Shown here: one piece after another, positions 46,731-57,552 of the stretch | Layout: each line of letters begins with the position of its first letter | Numbering within the stretch: the stretch's first letter is position 1 | Source of the DNA: Rhynchosporium graminicola | Lineage: Eukaryota > Ascomycota > Leotiomycetes > Helotiales > Ploettnerulaceae | NCBI GenBank assembly: GCA_900074885.1 | Contig: FJUW01000006.1 | Span: 1-64,000 of the forward strand | Length of the DNA: 64,000 nucleotides | Reading direction: 5' to 3' | Notes under the pieces: model-generated | Seen by the model: the letters and a program-made list of their open reading frames with translations, nothing else | Told to the model about the DNA's origin: nothing | The model's database searches: none | Translations under genes and position numbers: made by a program

Positions 46731-49118
46731 TCAAGCACTAACAGGCTTTGTTGCATTCGCCCCAGTCCTGAAATCCTTCCCCTTCCCAGAAGAACTAGGA
46801 TTGTTCTTCTCCAACTTTCCCTTGGCGAATTTCTCCCTGGCAAGCTGAATTGCGCTTTTTTGCGGTCCTTTCGCCTCTTCTTTCGCAGCTTGCTTGGCCT
46901 TGTTCCTATCCTTCCTGTTCTTCTTGCCCATTCCTGGTGCTGATATCTTTGGTAACTTGACTTCTGCCTCGTCGTCTTCGTTCTCGTCTGGCTGAGGTTG
47001 GGTGTCGGGTGTGAGAGAGGAGGAAGGGAGAGCGCGCATGGTGTCTAAAGCGGATTCCTTGGTCTTCTTGACCCAGTCCCCACGGCGACGCTTGAAGAGA
47101 TCAAGTGACCAGTTTCGGAGGACAATACGTCCTGTCCAACTGTCTCGTAATTGGGGCTCGCATCCCAGTAGAATAGTTGCAATACGTTCAGTAACTGAGA
47201 ATAACGGTGTTGATAGTGTCGTGAGTGATGTTGGAGCGGCGGTGCTGGTAAGTAAGGCGTCGAGAACATGGGAACCTGTGTTTGAGAGGGCGAGGGTTAG
47301 TGTTGGTGACATATTTGAGTTTTCGTCTTCGCCGGGAGGAAAGAGGAGTGTGTTGACTAATTTGCGGCGGAAGGGAATGGTGTTTGAAAGTGTGGGTAGG
47401 AGGGCGGCTTGGATGGTGTGAGAGGTTGTCGTGTATATTGAGAGGGCCAGAAGTATTTGAGGTGGAAGGGAAAGGAGGGAGTCTTGAATCAGGAGAGCGG
47501 GTGGACCAGGGATGGTGAGCATGGATTGGGCGAGAAGCGAGCCATGAAGTTGGGATGACGAGGGCTTCGGAGGTGGTGCGGCGGTCGAGGACTCTTCTGT
47601 GGGTTGGGTACTGATGAGGAGAGTAGCGATGTCGTCTATACATGACATCTTGAGCAGCACGTTTGAGGTCTTAGGGTCGTATGATGCGGCTATTGCGTCT
47701 ACGAGACCTTTGGTATCTGCGCCTCTAGCCTGGCATCTCTCAAGAAGAGTTTTGAGTATCACAGTCCTGTGTCTCTTGACCAAGTCTTCGATTTGAGGAA
47801 TCATAGCTTCGACGGCTTCCTCAAGATCTTCTTTGCTGAGTCGATTGAGTACTCGAATAGCGACGTAGGAGGATATCTCGTTCCTAGCTACAGCTGCAAT
47901 GCGATCTTTGAAGATGGTGCGGTAGATTTGCTTGAACAGCTTGCCGGGTGCGAAAGTGCAGATAGTTTCTAGTAAGCGCGAACCTATTGCGTCGTAGAGG
48001 ATACCGTTGATGAAGGTCTGAGATTCGCTTTTCTCGGCTGTGATATCATCTGGAAGGAGAGCGGAGATGATGGTCTTTTCTGAAGCGTTGACACCTTTCT
48101 TGGAGTTAGGGTTGGTGAGTTCGAGCTCGAGGAGGAGTTGAAGGGTTGGGTTTCCGGTTGGATGGGTAGCGAGGATTTGAATGAATGTTGTATCCATCGT
48201 AGCTATCGTATCTGAGATGATCTTGTCAACTGCGAATTGGAAGGATGAAGGGACTGCTCTTTTGTTGAGGGAAAGTTCTGTTGGCGTGGTGTCTAAACCG
48301 GTGATGGAGATCTTCTCTTTCTTTTTGCTCTGCATGAGGGTCCGCGTGGATGCTTTCTCGAGTGCTCGGCCGGAGAGAATGACGAGCAGGACTCGAAGAG
48401 TATGGGATGCGAAGCGGTCAGTGAGGAGGAATGTCATTTGTCCTTCTATTTCATCGAGTGTCGCCAGGAACAGTTCTTCCATTGACGGTAATTCCTCTTC
48501 ACCGGCCTCCTTCCCCTCTGTGTCCACATCCACCTCCACAACCTTTTCCACATCGACCTTCTTCAAGTTCGAGTCCGCTGTAAGTTCTTCGGTAACAACC
48601 GGCGCCGACTGAATAAATAGCGTCTCACAGCAATGACTGGCAAAGCGATGCTGGATCAAATGCGGATAATTATCACTGAACTTCCCAAACAGCTTCTTCT
48701 TCTGCTCCACCGTACTCAACAAGATCAATCTCTCCATAAGCCGTGAACAAGACTGACTACAAGCGATCTTCAATTCCTTGCCTTCAGCTTCGCGATATAC
48801 GTTCGCGAGGAAAAGAGAGCGCTCTTCATCGGACGGAAAGTCGTTTCGCTCGAGCAATTCGTCGGCGCGTCTGAAGTATTCCTGTTCTTCGTCCTCGAGC
48901 ATACCATAGAAAGGTCGTTCTGTAGCTCCTCCTTCCTCCTCTCCACCTTCAGCCATAGGTACAGCATTGTCCGTACCAATGAATTGGACATCGAGATCCT
49001 CGGGTTCTTGCGATTTCTGCCTCTTGTTCGCATTCGGGTGTTCTTCGCCTTGTTCCCTTTTGCGCTTCAACCTTTTCTCGTCTCTCCTCCCTCTGGCGTT
49101 TTTGTTTTCCTGTGGCAT
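46731..49118 (-). CDS. NOP9: Nucleolar pumilio-repeat protein Nop9
   Basis: Single-exon gene of 795 aa. The ATG at 49118 (MPQENKNARGRRDEKRLKRK) is preferred over the frame-opening ATG at 49283 because it gives the standard basic Nop9 start. Landmarks are FYGMLEDEEQEYFRRADELL, ACSQSCSRLMERLI, HRFASHCCETLF, FLLTDRFASHTLRVLLVILS, then ATHPTGNPTLQLLLELEL, YDAIGSRLLETICTFAPG and ISSYVAIRVLNRLSKEDL, that is, a series of PUF-like repeats. The C-terminus (KKNRKDRNKAKQAAKEEAKG) is Lys-rich. Nop9 is an RNA-binding protein of 90S pre-ribosomes needed for 18S rRNA maturation in the nucleolus. It is transcribed away from the PLP decarboxylase gene. Confidence 0.95.
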   Translation of the reverse strand: MPQENKNARGRRDEKRLKRKREQGEEHPNANKRQKSQEPEDLDVQFIGTDNAVPMAEGGEEEGGATERPFYGMLEDEEQEYFRRADELLERNDFPSDEERSLFLANVYREAEGKELKIACSQSCSRLMERLILLSTVEQKKKLFGKFSDNYPHLIQHRFASHCCETLFIQSAPVVTEELTADSNLKKVDVEKVVEVDVDTEGKEAGEEELPSMEELFLATLDEIEGQMTFLLTDRFASHTLRVLLVILSGRALEKASTRTLMQSKKKEKISITGLDTTPTELSLNKRAVPSSFQFAVDKIISDTIATMDTTFIQILATHPTGNPTLQLLLELELTNPNSKKGVNASEKTIISALLPDDITAEKSESQTFINGILYDAIGSRLLETICTFAPGKLFKQIYRTIFKDRIAAVARNEISSYVAIRVLNRLSKEDLEEAVEAMIPQIEDLVKRHRTVILKTLLERCQARGADTKGLVDAIAASYDPKTSNVLLKMSCIDDIATLLISTQPTEESSTAAPPPKPSSSQLHGSLLAQSMLTIPGPPALLIQDSLLSLPPQILLALSIYTTTSHTIQAALLPTLSNTIPFRRKLVNTLLFPPGEDENSNMSPTLTLALSNTGSHVLDALLTSTAAPTSLTTLSTPLFSVTERIATILLGCEPQLRDSWTGRIVLRNWSLDLFKRRRGDWVKKTKESALDTMRALPSSSLTPDTQPQPDENEDDEAEVKLPKISAPGMGKKNRKDRNKAKQAAKEEAKGPQKSAIQLAREKFAKGKLEKNNPSSSGKGKDFRTGANATKPVSA

Positions 49119-49712
49119 TGTAGCGATGTAATGGTTGGCCTCTTGTGTGGGAAATGCTGGGTTTCGGGTAATCACTTGACAAGGTAAGTCCTGAACATTT
49201 TTTGTATAAGTAAATGAATAATTTGAGCGGCCGCATGCAGGCGGTGAGCTTCTTTGAGCGATATTTGCCGGTGTGACCTCCACTTCCCACTACCGAGAAT
49301 TTGTTTTGATGAGCTCGCCACACTTGGGCCACTACCAAAAAAATGGAGAAAGAGTTTTCGACTCATACTATGGACCAGCAAGTACTGACCTGCTGTGTTT
49401 TCTATCCTATCAACTTGGGCACCATTATCGATCTGGTCGTTCATTGGTGAAGGCATTCCCGCGAGACTGGAAAATGGGTCCTATAAAATGCTCCAAATAG
49501 GCTAACTCCAAGTCCCGCTAAATAAACTCGTCATATGGCGGCGTTCTTGCAAAGGGATTTGGTGCACTACTTATAAGTACTTGACTTTCATACTTTATCC
49601 TTTATTAACTTTTAAGTGTGAGCAAAAGTCAAATAGCTTCATATAATCACGCCTCCCAGATATTGCCCACAGATCCCAAATATTTTGGCTTTCAATTCTC
49701 GCTACTCCAAAG
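49119..49712. promoter_or_regulatory. Shared upstream region of NOP9 and the PLP decarboxylase gene
   Basis: A 594-bp gap between divergent start codons. It must contain both promoters. No consensus element was recognised. Confidence 0.45.
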
Positions 49713-51454
49713 ATGTCTTTTCAGGAAAATCCTCTTTCGATTCGAAATGGTGACGCAAATACACTTACATCACTCAATCGGGCTGATGAAGTTGATGATG
49801 TGAGCAAAACTTCTTTTCGCATATGTGATACCCAACCTGAAATCACGTCACTATGAAAGAGTCCCAAGAACATCAATTAATGCAAAAAAACAGTTACTCA
49901 AAGCTGTTCAATCTCTCATAATCCCCTTCATCAAAGCAGCGGATGAAGATGCCTCATCCAAACACACCGGTCACGGGCTCGCCATTGCCGGCGGCGGTCC
50001 CAGAACATCTCTCATCGAGCATCATAGACCAGAAAAGCTAGCTCAGATTATGAGTCTCGATCTTCCTGGAAATGGAAAGGGAAAGGAGGGATTGTTAGCT
50101 ACGATTGAAGAAGTGCTGAAGTATAGTGTGAATACTTGGGATCAGGGGTTTTTGGATAAGTTGTATGCTGGTACGAATGCTGTATGTTATCTCATTTTGA
50201 TCTCTTGAAATTGGTAGAGGCTGATGAAAATAGGTTGGTGTTATTTCCGAGCTGTTGCTTGCGGTCCTGAATACGAACGTAAGTCATGCTGCTCCCATAG
50301 ACAACAAGGATATTGGCATACTGACGATCCAGGTCCACGTCTACCAAGTCTCACCTGCCCTCACAGTAATCGAGAAAGCCACCGCAAAAGCCTTCGCAAA
50401 CCTTTACGGCTTCAACGGTCCCCACGCGGGCGGTATTAGCACGCAAGGCGGAAGCGCCTCAAATACCACATCCATAATCATCGCGCGCAATACGCTGTTC
50501 CCAGACACCAAGACCAGTGGTAACGGGGCTCACAAGTTCGTTCTCTTCACTTCAGCACATGGTCATTACTCGCTCGAAAAAGCAGCTCAAATGTGTGGTT
50601 TGGGAACTGATAACGTGTGGTCCGTACCTATTGACGATGTTGGACGTATGATTCCCTCTGAACTGGAGAAACTTGTTCAGAAAGCTAAAGACGAGAACTT
50701 CACGCCGTTCTACGTGAATGCCACAGCTGGAACTACAGTCCTCGGATCCTATGATCCCTTTGCCGAGATCTCAGCTGTATGCAAGAAACATAATCTCTGG
50801 CTGCACATCGACGGCAGCTGGGGCGGACCCGTAATCTTCTCCTCGAAGCACAAATACAAAATGGCCGGTTCAGAACTTGCGGATTCGCTAGCTGTAAACC
50901 CTCATAAGATGATGGGGGTGCCTATGACTTGTTCATTCCTGCTCTGTCCCGACCTGACCAAATTCCATAAAGCGAATACCCTTCCTGCGGGCTATTTGTT
51001 CCATGAAGAAAGTGTGAGTGGAGAGATGTGGGATTTGGCGGATTTGACGTTACAGTGTGGCCGGAGGGGGGATAGTTTGAAATTGGCGCTGAGTTGGATA
51101 TACTACGGTTCCTCAGGATTCGAGGCACAGGTTGATGCTGCGTATGATGTTGCTTCATATCTCGCTACTAAGATCCAGGATAGTCAGGATTTTGTATTGG
51201 TGTCAGAGAACCCGCCGCCGTGTTTGCAGGTGTGTTTTTATTTTGCGAAGGAGGGGAAGTTGGGTGCGGAGAAAGAGGAGAACACGAGGAGGACGAGTGA
51301 GATTGCGAAGAAGTTGTTGCCGAGGGGTTTCATGGTTGATTATGCGCCAGGAGACAAGGGGAGCTTTTTTAGGGTGGTGGTCAATAGGGAGACGAGGAAA
51401 GAGACTGTTGATGGGCTAGTGTTGGCTATCGAGGATCTTGGAGGGAGTTTGTGA
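49713..51454 (+). CDS. Group II PLP-dependent decarboxylase (glutamate/cysteine sulfinate type)
   Basis: Exons are 49713-49799, 49894-50181, 50234-50278 (45 nt) and 50333-51454, giving 513 aa. The first exon encodes MSFQENPLSIRNG, the second LLKAVQSLIIPFIKAADE and the family block VNTWDQGFLDKLYAGTN. The small third exon restores VGVISELLLAVLNTN before VHVYQVSPALTVIEK. Active-site landmarks are GGISTQGGSASN, FTSAHGHYSLEKAA, LHIDGSWGG (Asp300, binds the PLP pyridine) and NPHKMMGVP (Lys332, the Schiff-base Lys). Group II enzymes decarboxylate glutamate, aspartate or cysteine sulfinate. The fungal branch with this HIDGSWGG form is usually called glutamate or cysteine-sulfinate decarboxylase-like; substrate is not fixed by these motifs. 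Cytosolic, no targeting signal. Confidence 0.92.
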
Positions 51455-52388
51455 GGATATTTGGTGGGAGGATCCAATGAGGGGAGTGCTCGCTGCTAAA
51501 ATACATGTAGACAGTTTGAAGATGTTTTTAAAATACGTAAAAAGCCTTCAAATGCTTTCAGGAAATGTAATTAATGTGTAGCAACGATATAGAGGTAGTT
51601 ACTGACAAGTCTTATCAAAATTCCTCTCCGGGGAAGCTCTGGCCTATTTACTTAAATCAAATCATGAAATACGGATATACGACGTCCCAAAAGTTTCTGA
51701 CTTTACGAAATATTCTGCATTTCGGATCTGAAGTCGCGAATAAATCTCGGGACTTGACTAAAATAGCAACCTTGAGATCATATAAGAAGTTGATGACTTT
51801 ACTTGAAATAAGTTTTGATAATGATTTTACTTCGCCCGAGGCAAGTTAGCTTAGCCTCGGGGTGAAGACGTCTGCTTGTTCGGGTTGCTCTATATGAACT
51901 TGAAGTTCCTTCTTTTTGCTCTACATTCTGACATCACATCATCACATCACGTCGGTTACTTGGCTCTTCCTTTTCTTTAGCGACCTGAAGTCTAGAAAAC
52001 TTGAAGGCAACCGACGAAATACCCTTTTATCTGGATAATTCTGTAAAAGACCGAACACTTGCGCACGGCCCCGCTAGATGGGTGAGAGATTCTAGAGAAG
52101 AGCGTACAAATGTCGGAGCGGACTTAATGGAGTCGTCTCGAGCAAATACCTGTGGATCGAGAGAGATATCAAATGAGAAAATGATCAACTTTTTTTGGGG
52201 GGGGGGAATACAGAGGTATATTATTTCAAGTCAAACACATTAAACCCACAAAGCAATTCGCCGATATGCTAATGATGTGCCAAGAAATGACCCGTTTGGA
52301 CAAAAAAGAGAAACACTATTTGGCATTTCGATGCAACTTGTAAATAACTCTGAGCGGCGGCTAAAATTCCAATATTCAAAGGATCGAG
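51455..52388. other. Intergenic, nothing recognised
   Basis: About 930 bp without a supported gene; a run of nine to ten G residues lies near 52197-52207. Confidence 0.4.
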
Positions 52389-52418
52389 ATAAAAATCAAA
52401 AAAAAAAAAACAAAAAGT
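52389..52418 (-). terminator. Pol III terminator of tRNA-Asn
   Basis: On the minus strand, T5 (52416-52412) followed by T13 (52410-52398) begins about 24 nt past the tRNA 3' end, an ample Pol III stop signal. Confidence 0.7.
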
Positions 52419-52438
52419 TTCACGGGCGAATCACGCTA

Positions 52439-52521
52439 CTCTTCTGGGAGGGCTCGAACCTCCAACCTCTCGATTGCGATAACTAACAGTCGAACGCGCT
52501 AGCCAATTGCGCCACAGAAGA
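52439..52521 (-). tRNA. tRNA-Asn (GUU) with a 9-nt intron
   Basis: The minus strand from 52521 folds as a complete tRNA: acceptor TCTTCTG/CAGAAGA (7 bp), D stem GCGC/GCGC around AATTGGCTA, anticodon stem TTCGA/TCGAG, and T stem GGAGG/CCTCC around TTCGAGC. The anticodon loop CTGTTA gives anticodon GTT (Asn) with U33 in place. Nine extra nucleotides after position 37 (GTTATCGCA or one base off) form a short canonical-position intron. A poly-T terminator follows. The mature molecule would carry asparagine to AAC/AAU codons. Confidence 0.92.
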
Positions 52522-53193
52522 CATTCTTGTCACTTCTGAATCAATCGTGACCGTTGAGTCTTATGTAAAACTCTATAATGATTACAATAGTCTGAAAAAT
52601 GGGGGTTTTATTTGTGTGTTCAACGGAAAGGGGAGCTAAGCGAGGACGCGGTTCAGCTACCTTACCTCGGAATTGGCTTGGCTACCCCTCTCTGCAGCAG
52701 ATACATCAGCTTCAAAGGTAACACAATGCAGGGTTAGTCAACTCAAACGTCAATCTTATAACGATACGAGTTAATCTCACAAAGCTCAGCAAATTCGGCT
52801 TCAAGCGAAGTATGAGGATCCCCTCAGTCCCAGTAATAACAGCATTGAGTCGTTATCTAGGTCGTACCGTCAAGGTTCTTAGATAAAAAACTCTGAGGTT
52901 TTTTGTGACTTTAAAGTCGGGTTTACGTTTCACGCAATCCTGCTTGTTGGGGAAGACAAAGTTGGCTTTGCCCGGCCTTGTCTCATGTTACACGCTGAAT
53001 CCTCGATCAATACGTAGAATATTAATTAGCGGTTGTCTTCGAAAGTTGAAGCAACTATTCCGAGACGGTCAAGCATGGGTCTGTCAGGATCATTTTAATA
53101 TATTATCATTACTTCTACTCATGTACAAATTCCCTCACTGGTATATACAAAACTTCACTCACATCACATCATTCCATCATCACCACCGCCCAT
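52522..53193. other. Intergenic, nothing recognised
   Basis: About 670 bp with tRNA upstream sequence and the 3' side of GPI1. No supported feature. Confidence 0.4.
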
Positions 53194-55587
53194 CTAATGC
53201 CCATACTGCCTCCTAATCCCATTCGCCCTCTTCCCATTAATTTTCCCATCATACGCGCTCATTTTCTTCGGCACTTCTGCAGTCAAAGCATGCCACATCT
53301 CCATAACCCCAGCACGTCTAGCAGGTAACATGCTATATTGCAGACTGTACAGATTCTTTCGGTGGATGGGAGGCACGAATTTCCCGGTCGCGAGACCGAG
53401 GAGTACGCGTGGTGACATGTAGTGTTTTTTGATGCGATGGCCCAGTTGAAAATACTGGTGAAACATTGCCCGGAAGGTTAGAGGGACGGACTGTTGTTCG
53501 TCAGTATTTTCTTGAAATCCCAAGAACAAGGGAGATGTACTTTGAGATAGATGTGTGAGGTTGGCGGGAGCGTGAGCCCATTCGGCGAAGTGGTTATGAG
53601 CTGCGCGTCTCGAAGCTCGAAGCGAATCCCACCTGGCTCTTTCATTAGTATATGGTTATCGGTACTTTCAAGACACATTTACCTGGAAGTCGCTGAGAAT
53701 CTTTGATTCGCAACATCAATGCGAAGAGTGGAAAGTGATTCAAGAAAGCAAGCTGTGTGTCAAGTGCAGCTTTCATGGAGATGATGGCCATTCGCGCACA
53801 TGCAAATGTGAGGTAGAACACAATTACAGTCGGCAGCAGGAAGAACAGGAGCGTGAACAGAATCGTGCCCAAAAGTAGTTGATCAAGATCGTAGTCGCAG
53901 GAGTCGATACGTTTTCTAAGTACATTGTGCTTCTTGCCTCGGAAGAGTTGGAAGAGTGAGAGGAGTATCGTGTACTGCCAGTTGAATATTCGGGCAGCGG
54001 CCAAGTAGAACGAGTAGATGTGGAGGGTCAGTATCGACAGTAGGTCTGAGAATAGTGCGATAGGCATGCTGGCCCCCGCGAAGCTGGAGAAACCAACGAA
54101 CCAGATGATGTGAGGTAGCACAGGTCGCAGCATTTCAAGACAGCTTAGCCATCGATCTATAACCCATAGGAAAAGGTCGCCAAGAAAGCTGGCTAGTTCA
54201 TTATTAAGCTTTAGTCCACCAGGCCAGTACATGAGCCAGAAGATGGTTCTTTGCAAGGCTTCGATCGAGTACAAGCGCAGAAAATCACTGATGGCTTCCG
54301 ATACCCAGTTTGCGCTAATTAAGACATTAGTAGGGTACGAACAAAACAGATTATGGATGAGAACAGGATCAAGAGGTGCAAGGATCCTGTGGTACAAGGA
54401 TCCTGATCCTTGAACCACTGAGAAGTCGGATGTGGATAAATACTAACTTGTCAATGATAAAACTTCCAAGTGCTATTCCGATGATAACGTCGTTAGCAAC
54501 TAGCCAGAGCGAGTTGTAAAACCGGATATAGTCTGGATGGCTTGTCGTCACACTCTCCCAATCATCCTTCCGTCTCCGCAGCGTCAGATGCTGCAAGGGC
54601 AGATACGAGAACTGCAATAAACGGATTTCCACCTGCTGAGCTGTTGCTGAAATGTCCTTGAGCGCTGCATAGTCAGGCTTGGCCCTCCACTCCAGAACAA
54701 GAAGCAAAGTTTCAGCGGCTAGGCGATGACAGAAGAGTGCGATCACAAACGCCCGTCGAATGATTGGATACAGGTACACAGTAATAATCTGCCAGATGGC
54801 CAGTATGACAAAGTCTCTCATGGTGGTTGCGGATTCAACTACTCTTTCTGACACACTTAAGCTTCGCCGAGATCGCGTTCCGACAAGCGAGATGTTTTTC
54901 TGAAGGAGAGTGTATAGTTCGAAGGAACAGTTGATCTGGTTGACGATTCTTGGCAGGGCAAGTTCTTTTGGTGATGCTGGATGTTTGGTGACCGTGTGAA
55001 GCTTCATTTTCTCAACTAAAGCTTTCACTCTTTTCCTGTTTTTCAGCTCCTCCCTTTCTTCTTCAGCATCTACAGTCCCGGGTGCGTGAGTGGGGACCTC
55101 GAACTTGTCTCCTAGAGCCAGAGATATCGGATTCAGAGAAATGTACTGCATCCGATGAGGTAATGGTCTATCAAAGACAATGATTTGTATGGTGGAAGCT
55201 CTTGCGCAGGATATATGGGGAATCTTAGGACTCGATCCAGTGGTTGCATGCATCTGTAGATTCTCGACTTCGACTCCTGGAGTGTTCGCGAGCCCCAGAA
55301 CATGCATCGAGGACTGCCCACATAGTTCATGTATTCGTGCGATTGGATGATTAGCATTTCGAAAAAGGGTCCCAACTTTCAGAGCATTTTCTACACTCCG
55401 CGCCTGGCTCGACGTCAGTCAAATCAAGGTTGACGGTATTCCCATCACTCACGTCAACATCCTCCAGTATTGCCACGACAAATACATCGAGCCCCGAATT
55501 CCTCCATCCTACAATCACGCCTGGCGAGTCTGATTTTGGTATGTCCAGGGGCCAAAATATCCTCATGAGCCCGTCATGCTCGGGCAT
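53194..55587 (-). CDS. GPI1: GPI-GlcNAc transferase subunit Gpi1 (PIG-Q)
   Basis: Exons on the minus strand are 55587-55453, 55403-54448, 54314-53683, 53632-53541 and 53490-53194, giving 703 aa. The start encodes MRIFWPLDIPKSDSPGVIV (in-frame Met seven codons upstream used as start). Splicing of a 49-nt intron restores ARSVENALKVGTLFRNANHP, typical of the family. The second half is polytopic: WLMYWPGGLKLNNELASFLG, HIIWFVGFSSFAGASMPIAL, and LLLGTILFTLLFFLLPTVIV, then RLPGGIRFELRD and FHQYFQLGHRIKKHYMSPRV near the end. Gpi1 is part of the ER enzyme that adds GlcNAc to phosphatidylinositol, the first step of GPI-anchor synthesis. The 133-nt intron 54447-54315 contains two copies of CAAGGATCCTG. 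Confidence 0.93.
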
Positions 55588-55690
55588 GACAGCTTAGCTC
55601 TCACTGTGATTTCCTAGAAGGATCCTCGTCGTCGTAATTGTTCCCGGGCAGATATCCCTGCACTTCCAGCACGCGGATGCTGCGATTACA

Positions 55691-56323
55691 TTAGCTATAT
55701 CCAATGCGCCGAAAGGAATATATTCCCACCAAGTTTGTTTCTCTCGAGGCGAGCCTTTCAACTGGAATGATGAATAGAAAGAAGAACAAAGAAAGAATAG
55801 CGAAGCCCTTTGCTGTACGCGTCTAACGTTTAGAGGTCAGAAGCTGTTGTGCTGTTGTGGGTGTTTGGTGGAGCTATGAGAACTTACAACAACTCCGTGA
55901 TCCCAGGCGAATATCGCCAGGTCATAAAGTCGTGTAACAAGATCCCACCTCGCAGTGATGTAGCCGGCTACGAAGATCGCAAGTGTGAGGATTGAAAATG
56001 CGTGCATGAATTTCTGCGGATTGCTCGAGCATCACCGATTTTGCTGATGGTACTCTTCTCTTCTCTTCACGGAATTTGGCTGAGAACGAATTGCGCGAGA
56101 CGGGCGTACTTTGTTGTATTTGTACTGGATATGGATTGTAAACATCAAGAGATCGTGTCGATGTAATCAAGCTGGAGCAAATTCTCTCATGATTGAAAGG
56201 AACGAGACGAGGCTCTCTGCATGTGCGCCGTGGAGGAGGCTGATCGTGGAATGGTAATTTGAAGCCCAGTTCCCCGTACCCATAATGTACGTTTTCCGCC
56301 CGGCTTGCAGGGGTTGTCAACAT
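55691..56323 (-). CDS. Small two-span membrane protein, splice model tentative
   Basis: Minus-strand coding signal in three pieces. The first, from a Met at 56323 (MLTTPASRAENVHYGYGELG), is polar and ends KFREEKRR. The second, 56016-55888, reads KFMHAFSILTLAIFVAGYIT then WDLVTRLYDLAIFAWDHGVV and ends at a good donor (GTAAGT). The third, from 55822, reads TRTAKGFAILSLFFFLFIIP then VERLASRE. Both later pieces contain a membrane span, and they join in phase. The join between the first and second would need a 40-nt intron (GTACCA to GCAG, 56056-56017), which is very short, so translation may instead start at Met 56007. The 3' end is also uncertain: stop at 55691, or one more intron. No family is recognised. 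Confidence 0.45.
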
Positions 56324-56398
56324 AAGCCTTGTCCCGTCACATATCGGGCTATACCCAGTCTGATAACTAGGTAGGTAGATATATATGCTTCCTCCCAT

Positions 56399-56947
56399 TT
56401 TGTTACAAATTTCGTTTCGTGTCCTTAAATCCTTAAATCAATAAATAAGGCACTGGCTAGTCTGCAGAAGATTACATTATGGCTTCTTGAGATAATACTA
56501 GACACACGTGGATGGTTGTCAGAGATGCATGGTGACGGATCATTCCCAGATCCAGCCAGCGAAATCCGGATCCAAATATACATCATTTTTATGCATCTTC
56601 ATTGATTCTCCTTAAATCATGATCTTCTCGAACGTGTTCCCTTCTCGTTAGACAGGCTCATCGAGATCGAACTTCCAAGACGTGTAGAGATGAAGACGCT
56701 CCAGACAATAGGCCAAACAGGGCGAAATCCGAGCGATGTATTATGTTACAGGCTCATGGAACAAGCATGAAGACAATCATGATTCTTCAGAAATTGAGAA
56801 AGGGCTCAGTCGTGAGACAGCTTCCCCTCTAACGCCATTCCAGTGCCACTGCAAGTACTTTACAAGTCCCCATCGTCCGAAACACTAGATCCATTGTTCT
56901 TTCTATAACGAATCCATATTAGCTACGGTTCAGAAGATATTGGGACA
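56399..56947. other. Intergenic, nothing recognised
   Basis: About 550 bp between the small membrane protein gene and MDM35. No supported feature. Confidence 0.4.
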
Positions 56948-57354
56948 TCAATTCGTTGTCTTACACTTCCGGCCCATGAGAGCAGCATCATTTTCTTTGT
57001 GATCCTCTCGAGCTTCCTCTAACATTTTGTCGATTCCACGTTCTTTCAAGGCGGTCTATCTAGCTCAGTCCTATGACTTCATGAGCATTTTGGAAAAAAT
57101 GACTGACCGTCAAACACTTTTTGTAGTCCTTGAAAAGAGGAGCACATTCGTCCGTTTTCCCTTCTCCGCGCAGGTATTCTGATACAAGTTGAGCTCAAGT
57201 CATTTAGAGAGGAGGCGAATGACCAACTTTCGCTATACCATTTCAGGAAGCAGGAATCATAGCGTCTGTACTGAGTTAGCTCCTTGAAAGATGTTATGAC
57301 ATGCAAAGCTTACTCCTTTACTTCATTGCATTCTGGAGCTAGAGAAGCCGACAT
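56948..57354 (-). CDS. MDM35: Mdm35/TRIAP1 twin CX9C protein
   Basis: A small gene in four exons on the minus strand, 57354-57314, 57265-57228, 57178-57108 and 57055-56948, giving 85 aa. Spliced, it begins MSASLAPECNEVKERYDSCF and continues KWYSEKYLRGEGKTDECAPL, FKDYKKCLTTALKERGIDK, MLEEAREDHKEND. The two CX9C motifs (C-NEVKERYDS-C and C-APLFKDYKK-C) fit exactly and span exon junctions, which confirms the model. The second intron has a weak donor (GTTGGT). Mdm35 is a mitochondrial intermembrane-space protein imported by the Mia40 pathway; with Ups1 or Ups2 it shuttles phosphatidic acid or phosphatidylserine between mitochondrial membranes. It shares a 198-bp divergent promoter with RRP6. Confidence 0.92.
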
Positions 57355-57552
57355 TTGAAGGTAAATGTGATGAAGGTTAAGCGGGATAATCAAGAGGCTC
57401 GAGGGAGTAAACGAGGCTAGGCGAGGCGTGGCGGGGCTCACAAGGCTGAGATGCGCTAGTAAGTAATTGCTTACAGGGGGTCAGAATTTTTGAAGTAGAG
57501 CATCCTCAGCTCCAAGAATCCGCCATAACGCATTGCAATTCAAGATACCAAA
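57355..57552. promoter_or_regulatory. Divergent MDM35/RRP6 promoter
   Basis: Only 198 bp separate the two start codons, so both promoters and 5' UTRs must overlap or be very compact. GAGGCGAGGC- and GGCGTGGCGGGGC-like repeats lie at about 57408-57438. Confidence 0.55.

Noticed and set aside
49119..49283. 55-codon N-terminal extension of NOP9
   Set aside because: Not expected for Nop9; the basic start at 49118 fits the family better.
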